Source: Modestobacter sp. VKM Ac-2982 (lineage in GTDB: Bacteria > Actinomycetota > Actinomycetes > Mycobacteriales > Geodermatophilaceae). Taken from it: a DNA stretch of 64,000 bases. Shown here one piece after another: positions 1 to 9,359 of the stretch. The DNA is taken from positions 675,243 to 739,242 of the forward strand of contig NZ_JAPVBL010000003.1 of NCBI RefSeq assembly GCF_026967935.1. Reading direction: 5' to 3'. Made by a program: the position numbers and the translations under genes. The notes beneath the pieces were generated by a model that saw nothing but the letters and a program-made list of their open reading frames with translations, did no database searches and had not been told where the DNA came from. Positions within the stretch are counted from its first letter, which is position 1. Each line of letters opens with the position of its first letter.

Positions 1-21
1 CCCCCCCCCCCCCCCCCCCCC
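1..21. repeat. Poly-C homopolymer at window edge
   Basis: The first 21 bases are all C. This is the longest homopolymer I noticed in the window and it sits exactly at the edge, so a contig end or sequencing/assembly artefact is more likely than biology. Confidence 0.9.
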
Positions 22-46
22 AACAACCGCGGCACGGGCAGGGGGT

Positions 47-1156
47 TTAAAGCCAGCCGGTGCGTTTGAAGCCGCGGTGGAGGGCGATGCAGGCTGCCAG
101 CATGAGCAGCAGCACGGCCGGGTAGCCCCAGCGCTCGTCGAGCTCGGGCATGTACTCGAAGTTCATCCCGTAGACGCCGGCGATGGCGGTGGGCAGCGCG
201 ATGATGCCGGCCCACGCCGAGATCTTGCGCATGTCCTCGTTGTCGGCCAGCGACGTGCGGGCCAGCGACGCCTGCAGGATCGAGGTCAGCAGCTCGTCCA
301 GGCCGGTCACCTGGTCACGCACGCGCAGCGCGTGGTCCTGGACGTCCCGGAAGTAGGACCGCATCGCCTCGGGCACCAGCTCGTTGGGCCGGTCGACCAG
401 CGTGGCCAGCGGCAGCTCCAGCGGCAGCACCGCCCGGCGCAGCTGCATCAGCTCCCGCTTGAGCTGGTAGATCCGGCCGCTGTCGTCGGTGCGGCTCGGG
501 CTGAACACGGAGGTCTCCACCTCCTCGACGTCCTCCTCGACCGCGTTGGCGACGTCGAGGAAGTCGTCCACGACGTGGTCGGCGATCGCGTAGAGGACGG
601 CGGAGGGCCCGTTGCAGAGCAGGTCCGGCTGCTCCTCCAGCTGGGTGCGCAACTGCCCGAGCTCACCGTGCGTGCCGTGCCGGACCGTGATCACGTGGTC
701 GCGGCCGACGAAGACCATGATCTCGCCGGTGATCAGCACCTCGCTGGTGGCGGTCAGCTGGTCGTGCTCCAGGTAGCTGGCCGTCTTGAGCACCATGAAC
801 ATCGCCTCGTCGTAGCGCTCCAGCTTGGGCCGCTGGTGGGCGTAGACGGCGTCCTCGACGGCGAGCGGGTGCAGGCCGTAGTGCTCCCCGATCGCGGTGA
901 GCTCGGCCTCGGCGGGCTCGTAGAGCCCCAGCCAGACGAATCCGCCCTGCTCACGGGCCACCTGCAGCGCCTCCGACGGTGCCACGTCCAGGCGCTCGCC
1001 GCGGACGTAGACGGCGCAGTCCACGACGGGGTCGTCGGTGTCGCGCTCGGGCCGCTTCTCCCGGGGTGCGCCCGCCGGGCGGGGGCGCAGCGTCTGAGGG
1101 AGTTCGGCGGGCGTCCCGGGGGAACGCTTGCTGGTCCTGCTGTCGGTGTCGGTCAC
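47..1156 (-). CDS. corA: CorA-family magnesium/cobalt transporter
   Basis: Inner-membrane divalent cation channel of the CorA/MIT family. The long cytoplasmic N-terminal domain is followed by two C-terminal membrane helices. The family signature YGMNF stands at the end of the first helix, then an acidic loop (EYMPELDE) and a second helix ending in a short basic tail, as expected for CorA. The frame stays open up to 1216, but I chose the GTG at 1156 (369 aa) because a GAGGGAGGACC ribosome-binding site lies just upstream. The first 40 or so residues are low-complexity and basic (RPRPAGAPREKRPER). It is transcribed away from the next gene, leaving a divergent gap of about 150 bp. The family is clear; whether Mg, Co or Ni is the main ion cannot be read from sequence. 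Confidence 0.93.
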   Translation of the reverse strand: MTDTDSRTSKRSPGTPAELPQTLRPRPAGAPREKRPERDTDDPVVDCAVYVRGERLDVAPSEALQVAREQGGFVWLGLYEPAEAELTAIGEHYGLHPLAVEDAVYAHQRPKLERYDEAMFMVLKTASYLEHDQLTATSEVLITGEIMVFVGRDHVITVRHGTHGELGQLRTQLEEQPDLLCNGPSAVLYAIADHVVDDFLDVANAVEEDVEEVETSVFSPSRTDDSGRIYQLKRELMQLRRAVLPLELPLATLVDRPNELVPEAMRSYFRDVQDHALRVRDQVTGLDELLTSILQASLARTSLADNEDMRKISAWAGIIALPTAIAGVYGMNFEYMPELDERWGYPAVLLLMLAACIALHRGFKRTGWL

Positions 1157-1309
1157 CGGTCCTCCCTCGGGTCTGTCGGGGTCCAGCATCCCCGCCCCCT
1201 CCGGCGCGGCTCTCACCCCGGCGGGTGAGACCCGGCCGGCGGCCCCTGCGGCCGGCCGCCGGGACGCCCGACCTGATCAGGGACACCCGTTCCCGGTCAG
1301 GAGACCCCC

Positions 1310-1954
1310 GTGCCCAGCGCCGTCCTCGACGCCCCCCGCACCACCCCCGCCGCTGCCCGCCCGGTGCGGCTGCCGGCGACCGTGGCCGCAGCCGGTGGGC
1401 TCTCCGTGCTGGAGGCGCTCGGCCTGCTCGCCTTCGGGCTGACCAGCCTGGAGGGCGTCTTCGGCTCCGGGGTGCGTCCCTCCGGCTGGCTCGTGGCCGG
1501 CACCCTGCTGCTGCTCGCCGGCTGGGTGGTGCTGTGCGCCGGCGGAGGGGCCGGCCTGGTGGACGGCGCCGGCCGGCTGCTGCTGGTCGCCGTCGCCAGC
1601 GGGGAGATCGCCCTGCTGGTCGTGCTCTGCGCGGTCGGGCTGGTCGGCGCGGACGGGATCTGGCTGGTGGCGATCGGTCCGCTCGGCGGTCTGCCGGTGC
1701 CCGCGCTGGCGCTGCTGGCCCTCGCCGTCCCCACCGGGAAGCTGCTGCTGGCCAGCGCGCCGTCCGCGGTGGCCTGGGTGGCCGCCGGTGGGCGCCCCCG
1801 CCCGGCCCGCCGGGTTGCCGTGGCCGAGCACCGCGTGCTGCGGGGCGTCACCGTGGCCGGCATCGGGCTGGCGCTCACCGCCGTCGCGCTGGTGGGCGTG
1901 CCCGCCGGCGACGTCCCCGCACCGAGCACGGTGGCGGTCACCGACGCCCCCTGA
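1310..1954 (+). CDS. Hypothetical multi-pass membrane protein
   Basis: I do not recognise the family. The 214-residue product starts at a GTG preceded by CAGGAG about 6 nt upstream. After a Pro/Ala-rich N-terminus of about 20 residues it is hydrophobic almost throughout, with roughly five candidate membrane helices (about residues 22-44, 58-78, 84-110, 118-150 and 180-203). A short basic loop (GGRPRPARR) precedes the last helix. There are no charged catalytic-looking motifs. It lies between divergent corA and metG; the metG promoter begins 10 bp after its stop, so it is probably transcribed alone. Reading frame and hydrophobic pattern support a real gene; function is unknown. Confidence 0.65.
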   Translation: MPSAVLDAPRTTPAAARPVRLPATVAAAGGLSVLEALGLLAFGLTSLEGVFGSGVRPSGWLVAGTLLLLAGWVVLCAGGGAGLVDGAGRLLLVAVASGEIALLVVLCAVGLVGADGIWLVAIGPLGGLPVPALALLALAVPTGKLLLASAPSAVAWVAAGGRPRPARRVAVAEHRVLRGVTVAGIGLALTAVALVGVPAGDVPAPSTVAVTDAP

Positions 1955-1964
1955 GGACGCACCG

Positions 1965-2000
1965 GTCAACCGGGTCGACGCCGGTCACTACCCTCAGGCC
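1965..2000 (+). promoter_or_regulatory. metG promoter, predicted leaderless start
   Basis: A GTCAAC -35-like hexamer (1965-1970), an 18-bp spacer and TACCCT (1989-1994) lie 6 nt before the GTG of metG. The likely transcription start coincides with the start codon, so the mRNA would be leaderless. There is no ribosome-binding site here, which agrees. Confidence 0.6.
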
Positions 2001-3824
2001 GTGACAGATCGGCACATCCTCACCGCCGTCGCCTGGCCCTACGCCAACGGCCCGCGGCACATCGGGCACGTCTCCGGGTTCGGCGTCCCCTCCGACGTCT
2101 TCAGCCGGTTCCACCGGATGTCCGGCGACCAGGTGTTGATGGTGAGCGGCACCGACGAGCACGGGACGCCGATCACGGTCGCCGCCGACGCCGAGGGGAT
2201 CACCCCGCGGCAGATCGCCGACCGCAACAACCGGGTCATCGTCGACGACCTGGCCAGCCTCGGGCTGAGCTACGACCTCTTCACCCGGACGACGACGGCC
2301 AACCACCGCGCGGTGAGCCAGGAGATCTTCCTGGGGCTGCTGAAGAACGGCTACGTCTTCCCGCAGACCACGCTGGGCGCGATCAGCCCGTCGACCGGCC
2401 GCACGCTGCCCGACCGTTACATCGAGGGCACCTGCCCGATCTGCGGCTACGACGGCGCCCGCGGCGACCAGTGCGACAACTGCGGCAACCAGCTGGACCC
2501 GATCGACCTGGTGAACCCGGTGAGCCGGATCAACGGCGAGACGCCGAAGTTCGTCGAGGAGGAGCACTACTTCCTGGACCTGCCGGCGTTCACCCGGGCG
2601 CTCGGCGACTGGCTGGGCACCCGGGGGAACTGGCGCCCCAACGTCCTGAACTTCAGCGTCAACCTGCTCGCCGACCTCAAGCCGCGCAGCTACACCCGGG
2701 ACATCGACTGGGGTGTGCCGGTGCCGCTGGACGGCTGGCGGGACCGGCCGGACAAGCGCATCTACGTCTGGTTCGACGCCGTCGTGGGCTACCTGTCGGC
2801 GTCGATCGAGTGGGCACGGCGCTCCGGTGACCCCGAGGCCTGGCGGCAGTGGTGGCAGGCCCCGGACTCCGACGCCTACTACTTCATGGGCAAGGACAAC
2901 ATCGTCTTCCACTCCGAGATCTGGCCGGCCCAGCTGCTCGGCTACAACGGGGCGGGCGACAAGGGCGGGACGCCGGGCTCCTACGGGCGGCTCAACCTGC
3001 CCACCGAGGTGGTGTCGAGCGAGTTCCTGACCATGGAGGGGCGGAAGTTCTCCTCCTCGCGCAACGTGGTCATCTACGTCCGCGACTTCCTGGCCCGCTA
3101 CGACGCCGACGCGCTGCGCTACTTCATCGCGGTCGCCGGCCCGGAGAACCAGGACACCGACTTCACCTGGGCGGAGTTCCTGCGCCGCAACAACGACGAG
3201 CTGGTCGCCGGGTGGGGCAACCTGGTCAACCGCTCGGTCTCGATGGCCGCCAAGAACGTCGGCGCCGTCCCGACCCCGGGTGAGCTGACCGACGCCGACC
3301 GGGCGCTGCTGGCCACCACGTCCGGGGCGTTCGCGCCGATCGGTGACCTGCTGTCGCGCAACCGGCAGAAGGCGGCGGCGACCGAGGCGATGCGGGTGGT
3401 CACCGAGGCCAACCGGTACCTGTCGGACCAGGCGCCGTGGAAGCTCAAGGAGGACCCGGCCCGCCGGGACACCGTGCTGCACACCGCGCTGCAGGCGATC
3501 AAGGACTGCAACGCCCTGCTGACGCCGTTCCTGCCGCACTCCTCCCAGCAGGTGCACGAGCTGCTGGGCGGCACCGGCGTCTGGTCGGTCGCCCCGCAGG
3601 TGGTCGAGACCGAGGACCTGGACGACGGGTCGCCGTACCCGATCATCACCGGGCCCTACGACCAGGGGCAGGCCGTCTGGGCGTCCACCCCGCTGCCGCC
3701 GCCGGGCACGCCCTTGGCCCCGCCGAAGCCGGTGTTCACCAAGCTCGACCCCTCGATCGTGGAGGAGGAACTGGCCCGGCTGGAGGAGAAGGGGACGAGC
3801 GGCACGACGGACGGCGAGGCGTGA
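2001..3824 (+). CDS. metG: Methionyl-tRNA synthetase
   Basis: Charges tRNA-Met in the cytoplasm. It is a class I synthetase with the HIGH motif intact at residues 20-23 and the KMSKS-loop equivalent KFSSS at about 349-353. A Cys4 zinc knuckle (CPIC...CDNC, about 145-161) is present in the connective-peptide region. The C-terminal anticodon-binding helical bundle is present; the extra C-terminal tRNA-binding domain of longer MetRS is absent, giving 607 residues. The frame is open further upstream, but the GTG at 2001 is chosen because the protein then begins [17 protein letters not shown], the expected MetRS N-terminus, directly after a -10 box. The family commonly sits beside tatD and rpfB in actinobacteria, as here. 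Confidence 0.97.
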   Translation: MTDRHILTAVAWPYANGPRHIGHVSGFGVPSDVFSRFHRMSGDQVLMVSGTDEHGTPITVAADAEGITPRQIADRNNRVIVDDLASLGLSYDLFTRTTTANHRAVSQEIFLGLLKNGYVFPQTTLGAISPSTGRTLPDRYIEGTCPICGYDGARGDQCDNCGNQLDPIDLVNPVSRINGETPKFVEEEHYFLDLPAFTRALGDWLGTRGNWRPNVLNFSVNLLADLKPRSYTRDIDWGVPVPLDGWRDRPDKRIYVWFDAVVGYLSASIEWARRSGDPEAWRQWWQAPDSDAYYFMGKDNIVFHSEIWPAQLLGYNGAGDKGGTPGSYGRLNLPTEVVSSEFLTMEGRKFSSSRNVVIYVRDFLARYDADALRYFIAVAGPENQDTDFTWAEFLRRNNDELVAGWGNLVNRSVSMAAKNVGAVPTPGELTDADRALLATTSGAFAPIGDLLSRNRQKAAATEAMRVVTEANRYLSDQAPWKLKEDPARRDTVLHTALQAIKDCNALLTPFLPHSSQQVHELLGGTGVWSVAPQVVETEDLDDGSPYPIITGPYDQGQAVWASTPLPPPGTPLAPPKPVFTKLDPSIVEEELARLEEKGTSGTTDGEA

Positions 3825-3833
3825 GCCCCGCAG

Positions 3834-3857
3834 CGACAGAAATGGCCATTTCTGTCG
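3834..3857. repeat. 24-bp perfect palindrome between metG and tatD
   Basis: The half-site CGACAGAAATGG is followed immediately by its exact reverse complement. The centre is AT-rich, unlike the surrounding sequence. It begins 9 bp after the metG stop and ends 13 bp before the tatD GTG. It could be a protein-binding site, a terminator-like hairpin or one copy of a dispersed element. I noticed no second copy in this window. Confidence 0.9.
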
Positions 3858-3870
3858 AACGGGGGCAGGG

Positions 3871-4740
3871 GTGAGCCGATCGGCGTCCTCGCGGGCGAAC
3901 CGGCGGGGGGAGCCGCCTCCGTCGCCGGAACCGCTGCCGTCCCCGGCGGTCGACAGCCACACCCACTTCGACATCGCCGTCGGTGGTGAGGACCGGGAGC
4001 CCACCGACGCGGAGGTCGACGAGGCGATCGCGGCCGCCGTCGCCGTTGGCGTCCCGCGGCTGGTGCAGGTCGGCGTGGACGTGGCGTCCTCGCGCTGGTC
4101 GGCCGAGCTCGCCGCGCGGCACCCGAACGTGCTGTCGGCGGTGGCGCTGCACCCGAACGAGGCGGGCGCCGGCGCGGCGACCGAGGCGGCGCTGGCCGAG
4201 ATCGACCGGCTCGCCGCGCTGCCCCGGGTGCGGGCGGTGGGGGAGACCGGCCTGGACCGCTACCGCACCGGCCCCGAGGGCTGGGCCGCCCAGGAGGCCT
4301 CCTTCCGGGCGCACATCGACATCGCCAAGCGGCACGGCATCGCGCTGGTCATCCACGACCGCGACGCCCACGACGAGGTGCTCCGGGTGCTGGACGACGA
4401 AGGTGCGCCCGAGCACACCGTCTTCCACTGCTTCTCCGGCGACGCCGGGTTCGCCCGGGCCTGCATCGAGCGCGGCCACGTGCTGTCCTTCGCCGGCACG
4501 GTGACCTTCTCCAGTGCCGGTGCACTCCGCGAGGCGGCGGCGCTGACCCCGCTGGACCAGCTGCTGGTGGAGACCGACGCCCCCTTCCTGACCCCGGTCC
4601 CGCTGCGGGGGCGCCCCAACTCCGCCCGGCTGGTGCCGCACACCGTCCGGGCGCTGGCCGAGGTCACCGGCACCGACCTCGACCAGTTGTGCGGCGTCCT
4701 CACCGCCACCGCGGAGCGCGTCTTCGGCCCCTGGGGCTGA
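3871..4740 (+). CDS. tatD: TatD-family metal-dependent DNase/hydrolase
   Basis: Amidohydrolase-superfamily TIM-barrel hydrolase, in other bacteria a Mg-dependent 3'-5' DNase. The HxH metal motif appears as DSHTHFD at residues 28-34. Further ligands are in the GETGLDRYR segment, HDRDAHDE (normally HxR-A), FHCFSGD and the final ETDAPFL motif. At 289 residues it is slightly longer than typical because of a proline-rich N-terminal tail of about 25 residues. The GTG start follows a GGGGCAGGG stretch; a later start would lose nothing conserved until residue 27. It sits 46 bp after metG with the palindrome in between. Confidence 0.93.
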   Translation: MSRSASSRANRRGEPPPSPEPLPSPAVDSHTHFDIAVGGEDREPTDAEVDEAIAAAVAVGVPRLVQVGVDVASSRWSAELAARHPNVLSAVALHPNEAGAGAATEAALAEIDRLAALPRVRAVGETGLDRYRTGPEGWAAQEASFRAHIDIAKRHGIALVIHDRDAHDEVLRVLDDEGAPEHTVFHCFSGDAGFARACIERGHVLSFAGTVTFSSAGALREAAALTPLDQLLVETDAPFLTPVPLRGRPNSARLVPHTVRALAEVTGTDLDQLCGVLTATAERVFGPWG

Positions 4741-4827
4741 CCACCCGCCCGACGCGGGGAGCGACTCACAGGAAGTGGGGGACCGCTCGTGGTGGCGTTG
4801 TCGGCACAGAGGACGACAATCGACTGC

Positions 4828-5661
4828 GTGGGCCGCCTCATCGCCATCGTGCTCTTCATCGCCTTGATGGTCCCGGCCGCCATGCTGGCCCGGGGCTGGT
4901 CCCTCGCGTCCGGTCGCCGGGCCGTCGCCTCCGCCGGGGTCGAGTTCGTCCCGGCGACGCCCGAGGCGACCGCCCAGCTGGCCCGCCAGGCCAGCCACGC
5001 CCACCGGGTGCGCCTCCTCGGGCTGCTGCTCGGGGTGGCGCTGGTGGTCACCACGGTGGTGCTGTTCGCCGAGGCATCGGTCTTCCTCTGGGTGCCTGCG
5101 CTCGCCGTGGGCCTGCTGGGCGGGGTGCTGCTGGCCGAGGCGACCCGGCCGCGGCCGCGCTGGGCGACGTCCAGCCCGGCCCGCCGGCCGCGGCGGAGCG
5201 AGCAGATCTCGCTGGGGCTGCTGTGGACCATGCGCGCCGCGGTCGCCGGGGTGCTGCTCACCGCCGTGCTGCAGCTCGACGACCTCACGTCCCCGGTCGT
5301 CTCCGTCGCGACGGCGGTCCCGCTGGCCGGCTGGCTGCTGGCCGAGGTGGCGCTGCTGCGGGTGCTGCTGCGCCCGCTGCCCGCCGCGGGCGCCGACGTG
5401 CCGGTCGACGAGGCGCAGCGCACCTGGACGGCGCACCTGTCGGTCGCCGCGGCCAGCGTGCTGGCCCTGCTCCCGCTGGGGGCGCTGCTGCTCCGCGCCG
5501 CGATCGACCTCGGTGACCGGGTGAGCTCCGACGGTGCCGGGCTGCTCCCGGTGGCGCTGGTCGCGGGCGGCTTCTCCGCGATCATCGCGGGACTGGTGGT
5601 GGCCGGCTTCCTGCTGACCTGGCTACGGCCGGTGCGGCAGACCTCCCACGCCCTGGCCTGA
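4828..5661 (+). CDS. Hypothetical membrane protein
   Basis: Unrecognised integral membrane protein of 277 residues. The N-terminus is a helix (residues 2-22) followed by an extracytoplasmic or cytoplasmic segment, then paired helices at roughly 65-85 and 88-108. A basic loop rich in RPRPR/RRPRR follows, then further helices (about 130-150, 158-180, 200-232 and 245-268). I chose the GTG at 4828 rather than the in-frame GTG at 4789 because GACAAT (4815-4820) ends 7 nt before it, the leaderless spacing seen elsewhere here, and the upstream 13 residues are hydrophilic and unconserved-looking. It separates tatD from rpfB. No function is suggested by its residues. Confidence 0.6.
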   Translation: MGRLIAIVLFIALMVPAAMLARGWSLASGRRAVASAGVEFVPATPEATAQLARQASHAHRVRLLGLLLGVALVVTTVVLFAEASVFLWVPALAVGLLGGVLLAEATRPRPRWATSSPARRPRRSEQISLGLLWTMRAAVAGVLLTAVLQLDDLTSPVVSVATAVPLAGWLLAEVALLRVLLRPLPAAGADVPVDEAQRTWTAHLSVAAASVLALLPLGALLLRAAIDLGDRVSSDGAGLLPVALVAGGFSAIIAGLVVAGFLLTWLRPVRQTSHALA

Positions 5662-6006
5662 CGCCGTCCGGCCCCGGTGGCCGTGTGTCGTTGCCCACCA
5701 GAGCTGAGCGAGCCACCCGCCCCGCGTGCGGCGCGTTGTTCACGGACCGTGTCGGCGCGCCTGCGGAGGGCTGGGTCGACATGGTGATTCCCTGCTCTTG
5801 CACCGTTCTCTTCCGTCAGGCGTTCGTTATCGTGCCGTGACCGACAAGCCGGGGTGGGGAACACCCGGGCGCTCGCTCCTGCCCGGGTGACCGTTCCCGG
5901 GCCGGAGCTCGTCGGGCCGCGCGACGACGGACGCCGCCCTCCGGGTGGGGTCCGTCGGCTGTTGCCCACGTTCCCCTGCCCGGGCCCCGTGACCCGTGGA
6001 TGTGTT
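5662..6006 (+). promoter_or_regulatory. rpfB upstream region with candidate structured leader
   Basis: A TATCGT -10-like box at 5828-5833 implies a transcript start near 5840 and a leader of about 165 nt. The leader carries GGGGAAC (about 5856-5862), a CCCGGG/CCCGGG stem, then GGGTGA, in the order found in c-di-AMP (ydaO-type) riboswitches, which often precede rpf genes. The 3' half of that consensus was not recognisable to me, so the riboswitch is only a candidate. The alternative is that translation starts upstream (GTG 5887) and this is coding. Confidence 0.35.
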
Positions 6007-7107
6007 GTGCACCGATCGCTGAAGTCGATTCTCTTCGTCCTGGTCCTGCTGGGCCTCGTGGGCGGTTCCGCCGCCTACTTCGCTGCCCAGAAGACGGTGA
6101 CCCTGACCGTCGACGGCCAGTCGCGCGAGGTGCGCACCTACGCCGGCACGGCCGCTGAGGTGCTGGCCGACGAGGGGCTGCGCCCGGCGTCGCAGGACGT
6201 CGTCCTGCCCGACCCGGCGGACGCCATCGGTGACGGCGCCACCATCGTGCTCAACCGCGCCCGGCCGCTGGCCCTGACCGTCGACGGGGTGCGCACCGAC
6301 GTCTACACGACGGCCCTCTCGGTCGACGACGCGCTCGACGAGCTCGGGTACCGCACCGACGAGCTGGTGCTCTCGGCCAGCCGCAGCCAGCGCCTGCCGC
6401 TGGACGGCATGGACCTCGCCATCACCACCAACAAGGACGTCACGCTGATCGCGGACGGCCAGCAGCGTGTGGTCACCACCACCGCGGCGACCGCCGGTGA
6501 CCTGCTGGCCGAGCAGGGGATCGCCCTGTCGGCCACCGACCGCACCTCGATCTACCCGGCGCAGCCCCTGCTGGACGCGATGGTCCTGCGGGTCACCCGG
6601 GTCGTCGTCACCGACGTGACCGAGGTTCAGCCGCTGGACTACGCGACCGTCGAGACGCCAGACCCGAACGCCTTCCAGGGGCAGCGCACGGTCACCCAGC
6701 AGGGGGTCGAGGGCGCGCAGACGGTCACCTGGCGGGTCACCGTCACCGACGGGGTCGAGACCGGTCGCGAGCAGCTTGGCGTCGAGGTCAGCACGCCGGC
6801 GGTCGACCAGCAGGTGGCGGTCGGCACCAAGGAGAAGCCGGCTGCACCGGCCGCCGTGGTCAGCGCCGACGGCCTGAACTGGGCTGCGCTGGCCGCCTGC
6901 GAGTCCGGTGGCCGGCCGACCGCGGTGAGCGGCACCGGCAAGTACCGCGGCATGTACCAGTTCTCCACGAGCACCTGGGCCGCCGTCGGGGGCAGCGGTG
7001 ACCCGGCCGCCGCGTCGGCCGAGGAGCAGACCATGCGGGCGCAGATGCTGTACGCCCGTTCCGGTGCGGGGCAGTGGCCGCACTGCGGCCCCCGCCTGTT
7101 CGGCTGA
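6007..7107 (+). CDS. rpfB: Resuscitation-promoting factor, RpfB type
   Basis: Secreted or membrane-anchored muralytic enzyme that cleaves peptidoglycan glycan strands during growth and exit from dormancy. From the GTG at 6007 the protein is 366 residues, close to the usual RpfB length. An N-terminal membrane helix/signal anchor (about residues 5-25) is followed by three DUF348 ubiquitin-like repeats (about 30-200), a G5 domain (about 205-280) and a C-terminal Rpf lysozyme-like domain. The catalytic glutamate is E299 in ACESGG, followed by the YQFSTSTW region and a C-terminal QWPHC. The frame is open to 5854, but the helix directly following 6007 favours that start. ksgA and ispE follow, as in other actinobacteria. 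Confidence 0.92.
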   Translation: MHRSLKSILFVLVLLGLVGGSAAYFAAQKTVTLTVDGQSREVRTYAGTAAEVLADEGLRPASQDVVLPDPADAIGDGATIVLNRARPLALTVDGVRTDVYTTALSVDDALDELGYRTDELVLSASRSQRLPLDGMDLAITTNKDVTLIADGQQRVVTTTAATAGDLLAEQGIALSATDRTSIYPAQPLLDAMVLRVTRVVVTDVTEVQPLDYATVETPDPNAFQGQRTVTQQGVEGAQTVTWRVTVTDGVETGREQLGVEVSTPAVDQQVAVGTKEKPAAPAAVVSADGLNWAALAACESGGRPTAVSGTGKYRGMYQFSTSTWAAVGGSGDPAAASAEEQTMRAQMLYARSGAGQWPHCGPRLFG

Positions 7108-7225
7108 TGGCGGTGGGAGGACCCCGTCGCCCCCCGGCCCCCGCCACCTCGGGTCGGGACCCTGCGACGGGGCCGGAGCCCCGCCGCGCGCAGGCTCGCG
7201 GCGGGCCCCTGCAGCGAGGCCGGGC

Positions 7226-8080
7226 GTGACGGCCTTGCTCGGTGCGGCCGCGATCCGCGAGCTGGCCCAGCAGCTGGACCTGCGACCGACCAAGGCGCTC
7301 GGGCAGAACTTCCTGCACGACGCGAACACGATCCGCAAGATCGTCCGGACGGCCGACCTGCACGAGGACGACGTCGTCTGCGAGGTCGGCCCGGGCCTGG
7401 GGTCGCTCACCCTGGGGCTGCTGCCCGCCTGCGCACACGTGACCGCCGTGGAGATCGACCCCCGGCTGGCCGACCAGCTGCCGGTGACCGTCGCCGAGCG
7501 GGCCCCGGACGTGGCCGGGCGGCTCACCGTGGTGACCGCGGACGCCCTCCGGGTGCAGGAGCTGCCCGGGCCCCCGCCCACGGCCCTGGTGGCCAACCTG
7601 CCGTACAACATCGCCGTCCCCGTGCTGCTGCACCTGCTGGAGCTGCTGCCCACGATCCGCACCTCGCTGGTGCTGGTGCAGGCCGAGGTCGCCGACCGGC
7701 TCGCCGCCGCACCGGGCACACCCGCCTACGGGGTGCCCAGCGTCAAGGCCGCCTGGTACGCCGACGTCCGCCGGGCCGGCAACGTCCCGCGGCCGGTCTT
7801 CTGGCCGGTCCCCAACGTCGACTCCGGGCTGGTCGCGCTGACCCGCCGCCCGGCCCCGGCCGGCGACCGGGCGGCCACCTTCGCCGTCATCGACGCCGCC
7901 TTCGCCACCCGGCGCAAGGGCCTGCGTGCCGCGCTGGCCCGCTGGGCCGGCAGCCCCGCCGCCGCCGAGGTCCGGCTGCGCCAGGCGGGCATCGAGCCGA
8001 CCACCCGGGGGGAGCAGTTGTCGGTGACCGACTTCGCCCGGCTCGCGGCCACCGACCCGGTCGACCCGGAGAGGCGGTAG
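7226..8080 (+). CDS. rsmA: 16S rRNA dimethyladenosine methyltransferase
   Basis: KsgA/RsmA uses S-adenosylmethionine to dimethylate two adjacent adenosines near the 3' end of 16S rRNA during late 30S assembly. Visible motifs are the N-terminal GQNFLHD, the SAM-binding [10 protein letters not shown], the acidic VEIDPRL and the catalytic NLPYN motif, followed by a C-terminal helical domain ending in the typical VTDFARLA. The GTG at 7226 gives 284 residues and begins [15 protein letters not shown], matching family N-termini. The 75 residues upstream in the same frame are arginine/proline noise. Its neighbours rpfB and ispE are the standard actinobacterial context. Confidence 0.95.
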   Translation: MTALLGAAAIRELAQQLDLRPTKALGQNFLHDANTIRKIVRTADLHEDDVVCEVGPGLGSLTLGLLPACAHVTAVEIDPRLADQLPVTVAERAPDVAGRLTVVTADALRVQELPGPPPTALVANLPYNIAVPVLLHLLELLPTIRTSLVLVQAEVADRLAAAPGTPAYGVPSVKAAWYADVRRAGNVPRPVFWPVPNVDSGLVALTRRPAPAGDRAATFAVIDAAFATRRKGLRAALARWAGSPAAAEVRLRQAGIEPTTRGEQLSVTDFARLAATDPVDPERR

Positions 8081-8147
8081 CGCGTGCCGCGGCCGGCAGG
8101 CAGGCTGGGCCGGTGGACGACGGTGGACCGGCGGGCAGGATGACCGG

Positions 8148-9116
8148 GTGAGCAACGCGACCGCGGGCGGGCCCGGCCGGCTCGCCGGCAACGGCGCCGT
8201 CACGGCTCGCGCGCCGGCGAAGGTGAACGTGCACCTCGGGGTCGGGCCGCTGCGGGCCGACGGCTTCCACGAGCTGCAGACGGTCTTCCTCGCCGTCTCG
8301 CTGTTCGACACGGTCACCGTGCGCCGCGCCGACGGACTGTCCCTCACCGTCCGCGGTGAGGGAGCTGGGGACGCCGCCGGCCCGGCGAGCGTGCCCACCG
8401 ACCAGCGGAACCTGGTCTGGCAGGCCGCCGAACTGCTGGCCCGGCACGCCGGGGTGCGCCCCGACGCCCACCTGGAGATCGACAAGTCGATCCCGGCCGC
8501 GGCCGGGCTGGCCGGCGGCAGCGCGGACGCGGCGGCCACGCTGGTCGCGCTGGACGCGTTGTGGGGGACCCGGGCGACCCGTGGCGACCTGGCCACGCTC
8601 GCCGCCCAGCTGGGCAGTGACGTGCCCTTCAGCCTGCTCGGTGGGGTGGCGCTGGGCACCGGGCGCGGTGAGCGGCTCTCGCCCGTGCTGGCCCGCCGGC
8701 GCTGGGACTGGGTGCTCGGCATCGCCGGGGAGGGGCTGTCGACCCCCACGGTGTACGGCGAGCTGGACGCCCAGCGGGCGGCCGGGGCGCTCCCGGACGG
8801 CGAACGGATGGCCTCCACCGAGCCGGTGCTCGCCGCCCTGCGCAGCGGGCCGGCATCGGCGCTGGCGGCCGCGTTGAGCAACGACCTCCAGGCTCCCGCG
8901 CTGCGGCTGCGTCCGGAGCTCGACCGGGCGCTGCAGGCCGCGACCGAGGCGGGGGCCCGGGCGGCGCTGGTCAGCGGCTCCGGTCCGACCGTGGCCGCGT
9001 TGGCCGAGGACGAGGACGGCGCCGTCCGGCTGGCCGCCGAGCTCGCCGGGTCCGGGGTGTTCCGGGCGGTCCAGGTCGTGCACGGGCCGGTCCACGGCGC
9101 CCGCCTGGTGGGCTGA
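8148..9116 (+). CDS. ispE: 4-diphosphocytidyl-2-C-methyl-D-erythritol kinase
   Basis: Fourth committed step of the MEP isoprenoid pathway: ATP-dependent 2-phosphorylation of CDP-methylerythritol. It is a GHMP kinase of 322 residues. The substrate lysine motif ARAPAKVNVHL is at about residues 22-32, the glycine-rich ATP loop PAAAGLAGGSADAAA at about 115-129, and the C-terminal GHMP motif is SGSGPTVAAL. The GTG start is preceded by CAGGAT six bases upstream, so it may be leaderless. It lies 67 bp after ksgA. Confidence 0.95.
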   Translation: MSNATAGGPGRLAGNGAVTARAPAKVNVHLGVGPLRADGFHELQTVFLAVSLFDTVTVRRADGLSLTVRGEGAGDAAGPASVPTDQRNLVWQAAELLARHAGVRPDAHLEIDKSIPAAAGLAGGSADAAATLVALDALWGTRATRGDLATLAAQLGSDVPFSLLGGVALGTGRGERLSPVLARRRWDWVLGIAGEGLSTPTVYGELDAQRAAGALPDGERMASTEPVLAALRSGPASALAAALSNDLQAPALRLRPELDRALQAATEAGARAALVSGSGPTVAALAEDEDGAVRLAAELAGSGVFRAVQVVHGPVHGARLVG

Positions 9117-9139
9117 GGCAGTCGGGCGGACGCCCTGCC

Positions 9140-9156
9140 CCCCGACCCGGTCGGGG
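9140..9156 (+). terminator. Short hairpin after ispE
   Basis: CCCCGAC and GTCGGGG pair around a 3-nt loop, 23 bp after the ispE stop. There is no T-tract, as is usual in this window. Confidence 0.4.
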
Positions 9157-9188
9157 TGACCCTGGATGCCCACCTCCGGCGGCGGCCC

Positions 9189-9194
9189 TAGGCT
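9189..9194 (+). promoter_or_regulatory. -10 box for tRNA-Gln
   Basis: TAGGCT, matching the TANNNT -10 form used across the window, lies 38 bp before the tRNA. A convincing -35 was not found. Confidence 0.4.
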
Positions 9195-9232
9195 GGCGTG
9201 CGGCCGTCGCGGTTCTCCCCGGCGGACCGCGA

Positions 9233-9308
9233 TGGGGGATGGGGTAATCGGCAGCCCGCCGGCCTTTGGAGCCGTGCAGTCTCGGTTCGAGTCCGAGTCC
9301 CCCAGCCA
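9233..9308 (+). tRNA. tRNA-Gln (anticodon UUG), CCA encoded
   Basis: A full cloverleaf folds. The acceptor TGGGGGA/TCCCCCA starts with the U1-A72 pair typical of bacterial tRNA-Gln. The D stem is GGG/CCC, the anticodon loop CTTTGGA contains TTG, and the T arm is CTCGG-TTCGAGT-CCGAG. Discriminator G is followed by genomic CCA. The outermost anticodon-stem pair (position 27-43) is a C-T mismatch. It sits between ispE and glmU. Confidence 0.92.
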
Positions 9309-9359
9309 GTCAGCGCCGACGCGCGCCGTCGTCCCGTCGCCACCGCGAGGAGCTCGTCC

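Noticed and set aside
684-700. A GTGATCAC palindrome within corA similar to the 29714 site
   Set aside because: It lies inside coding sequence with different flanks and is explained by codon use.
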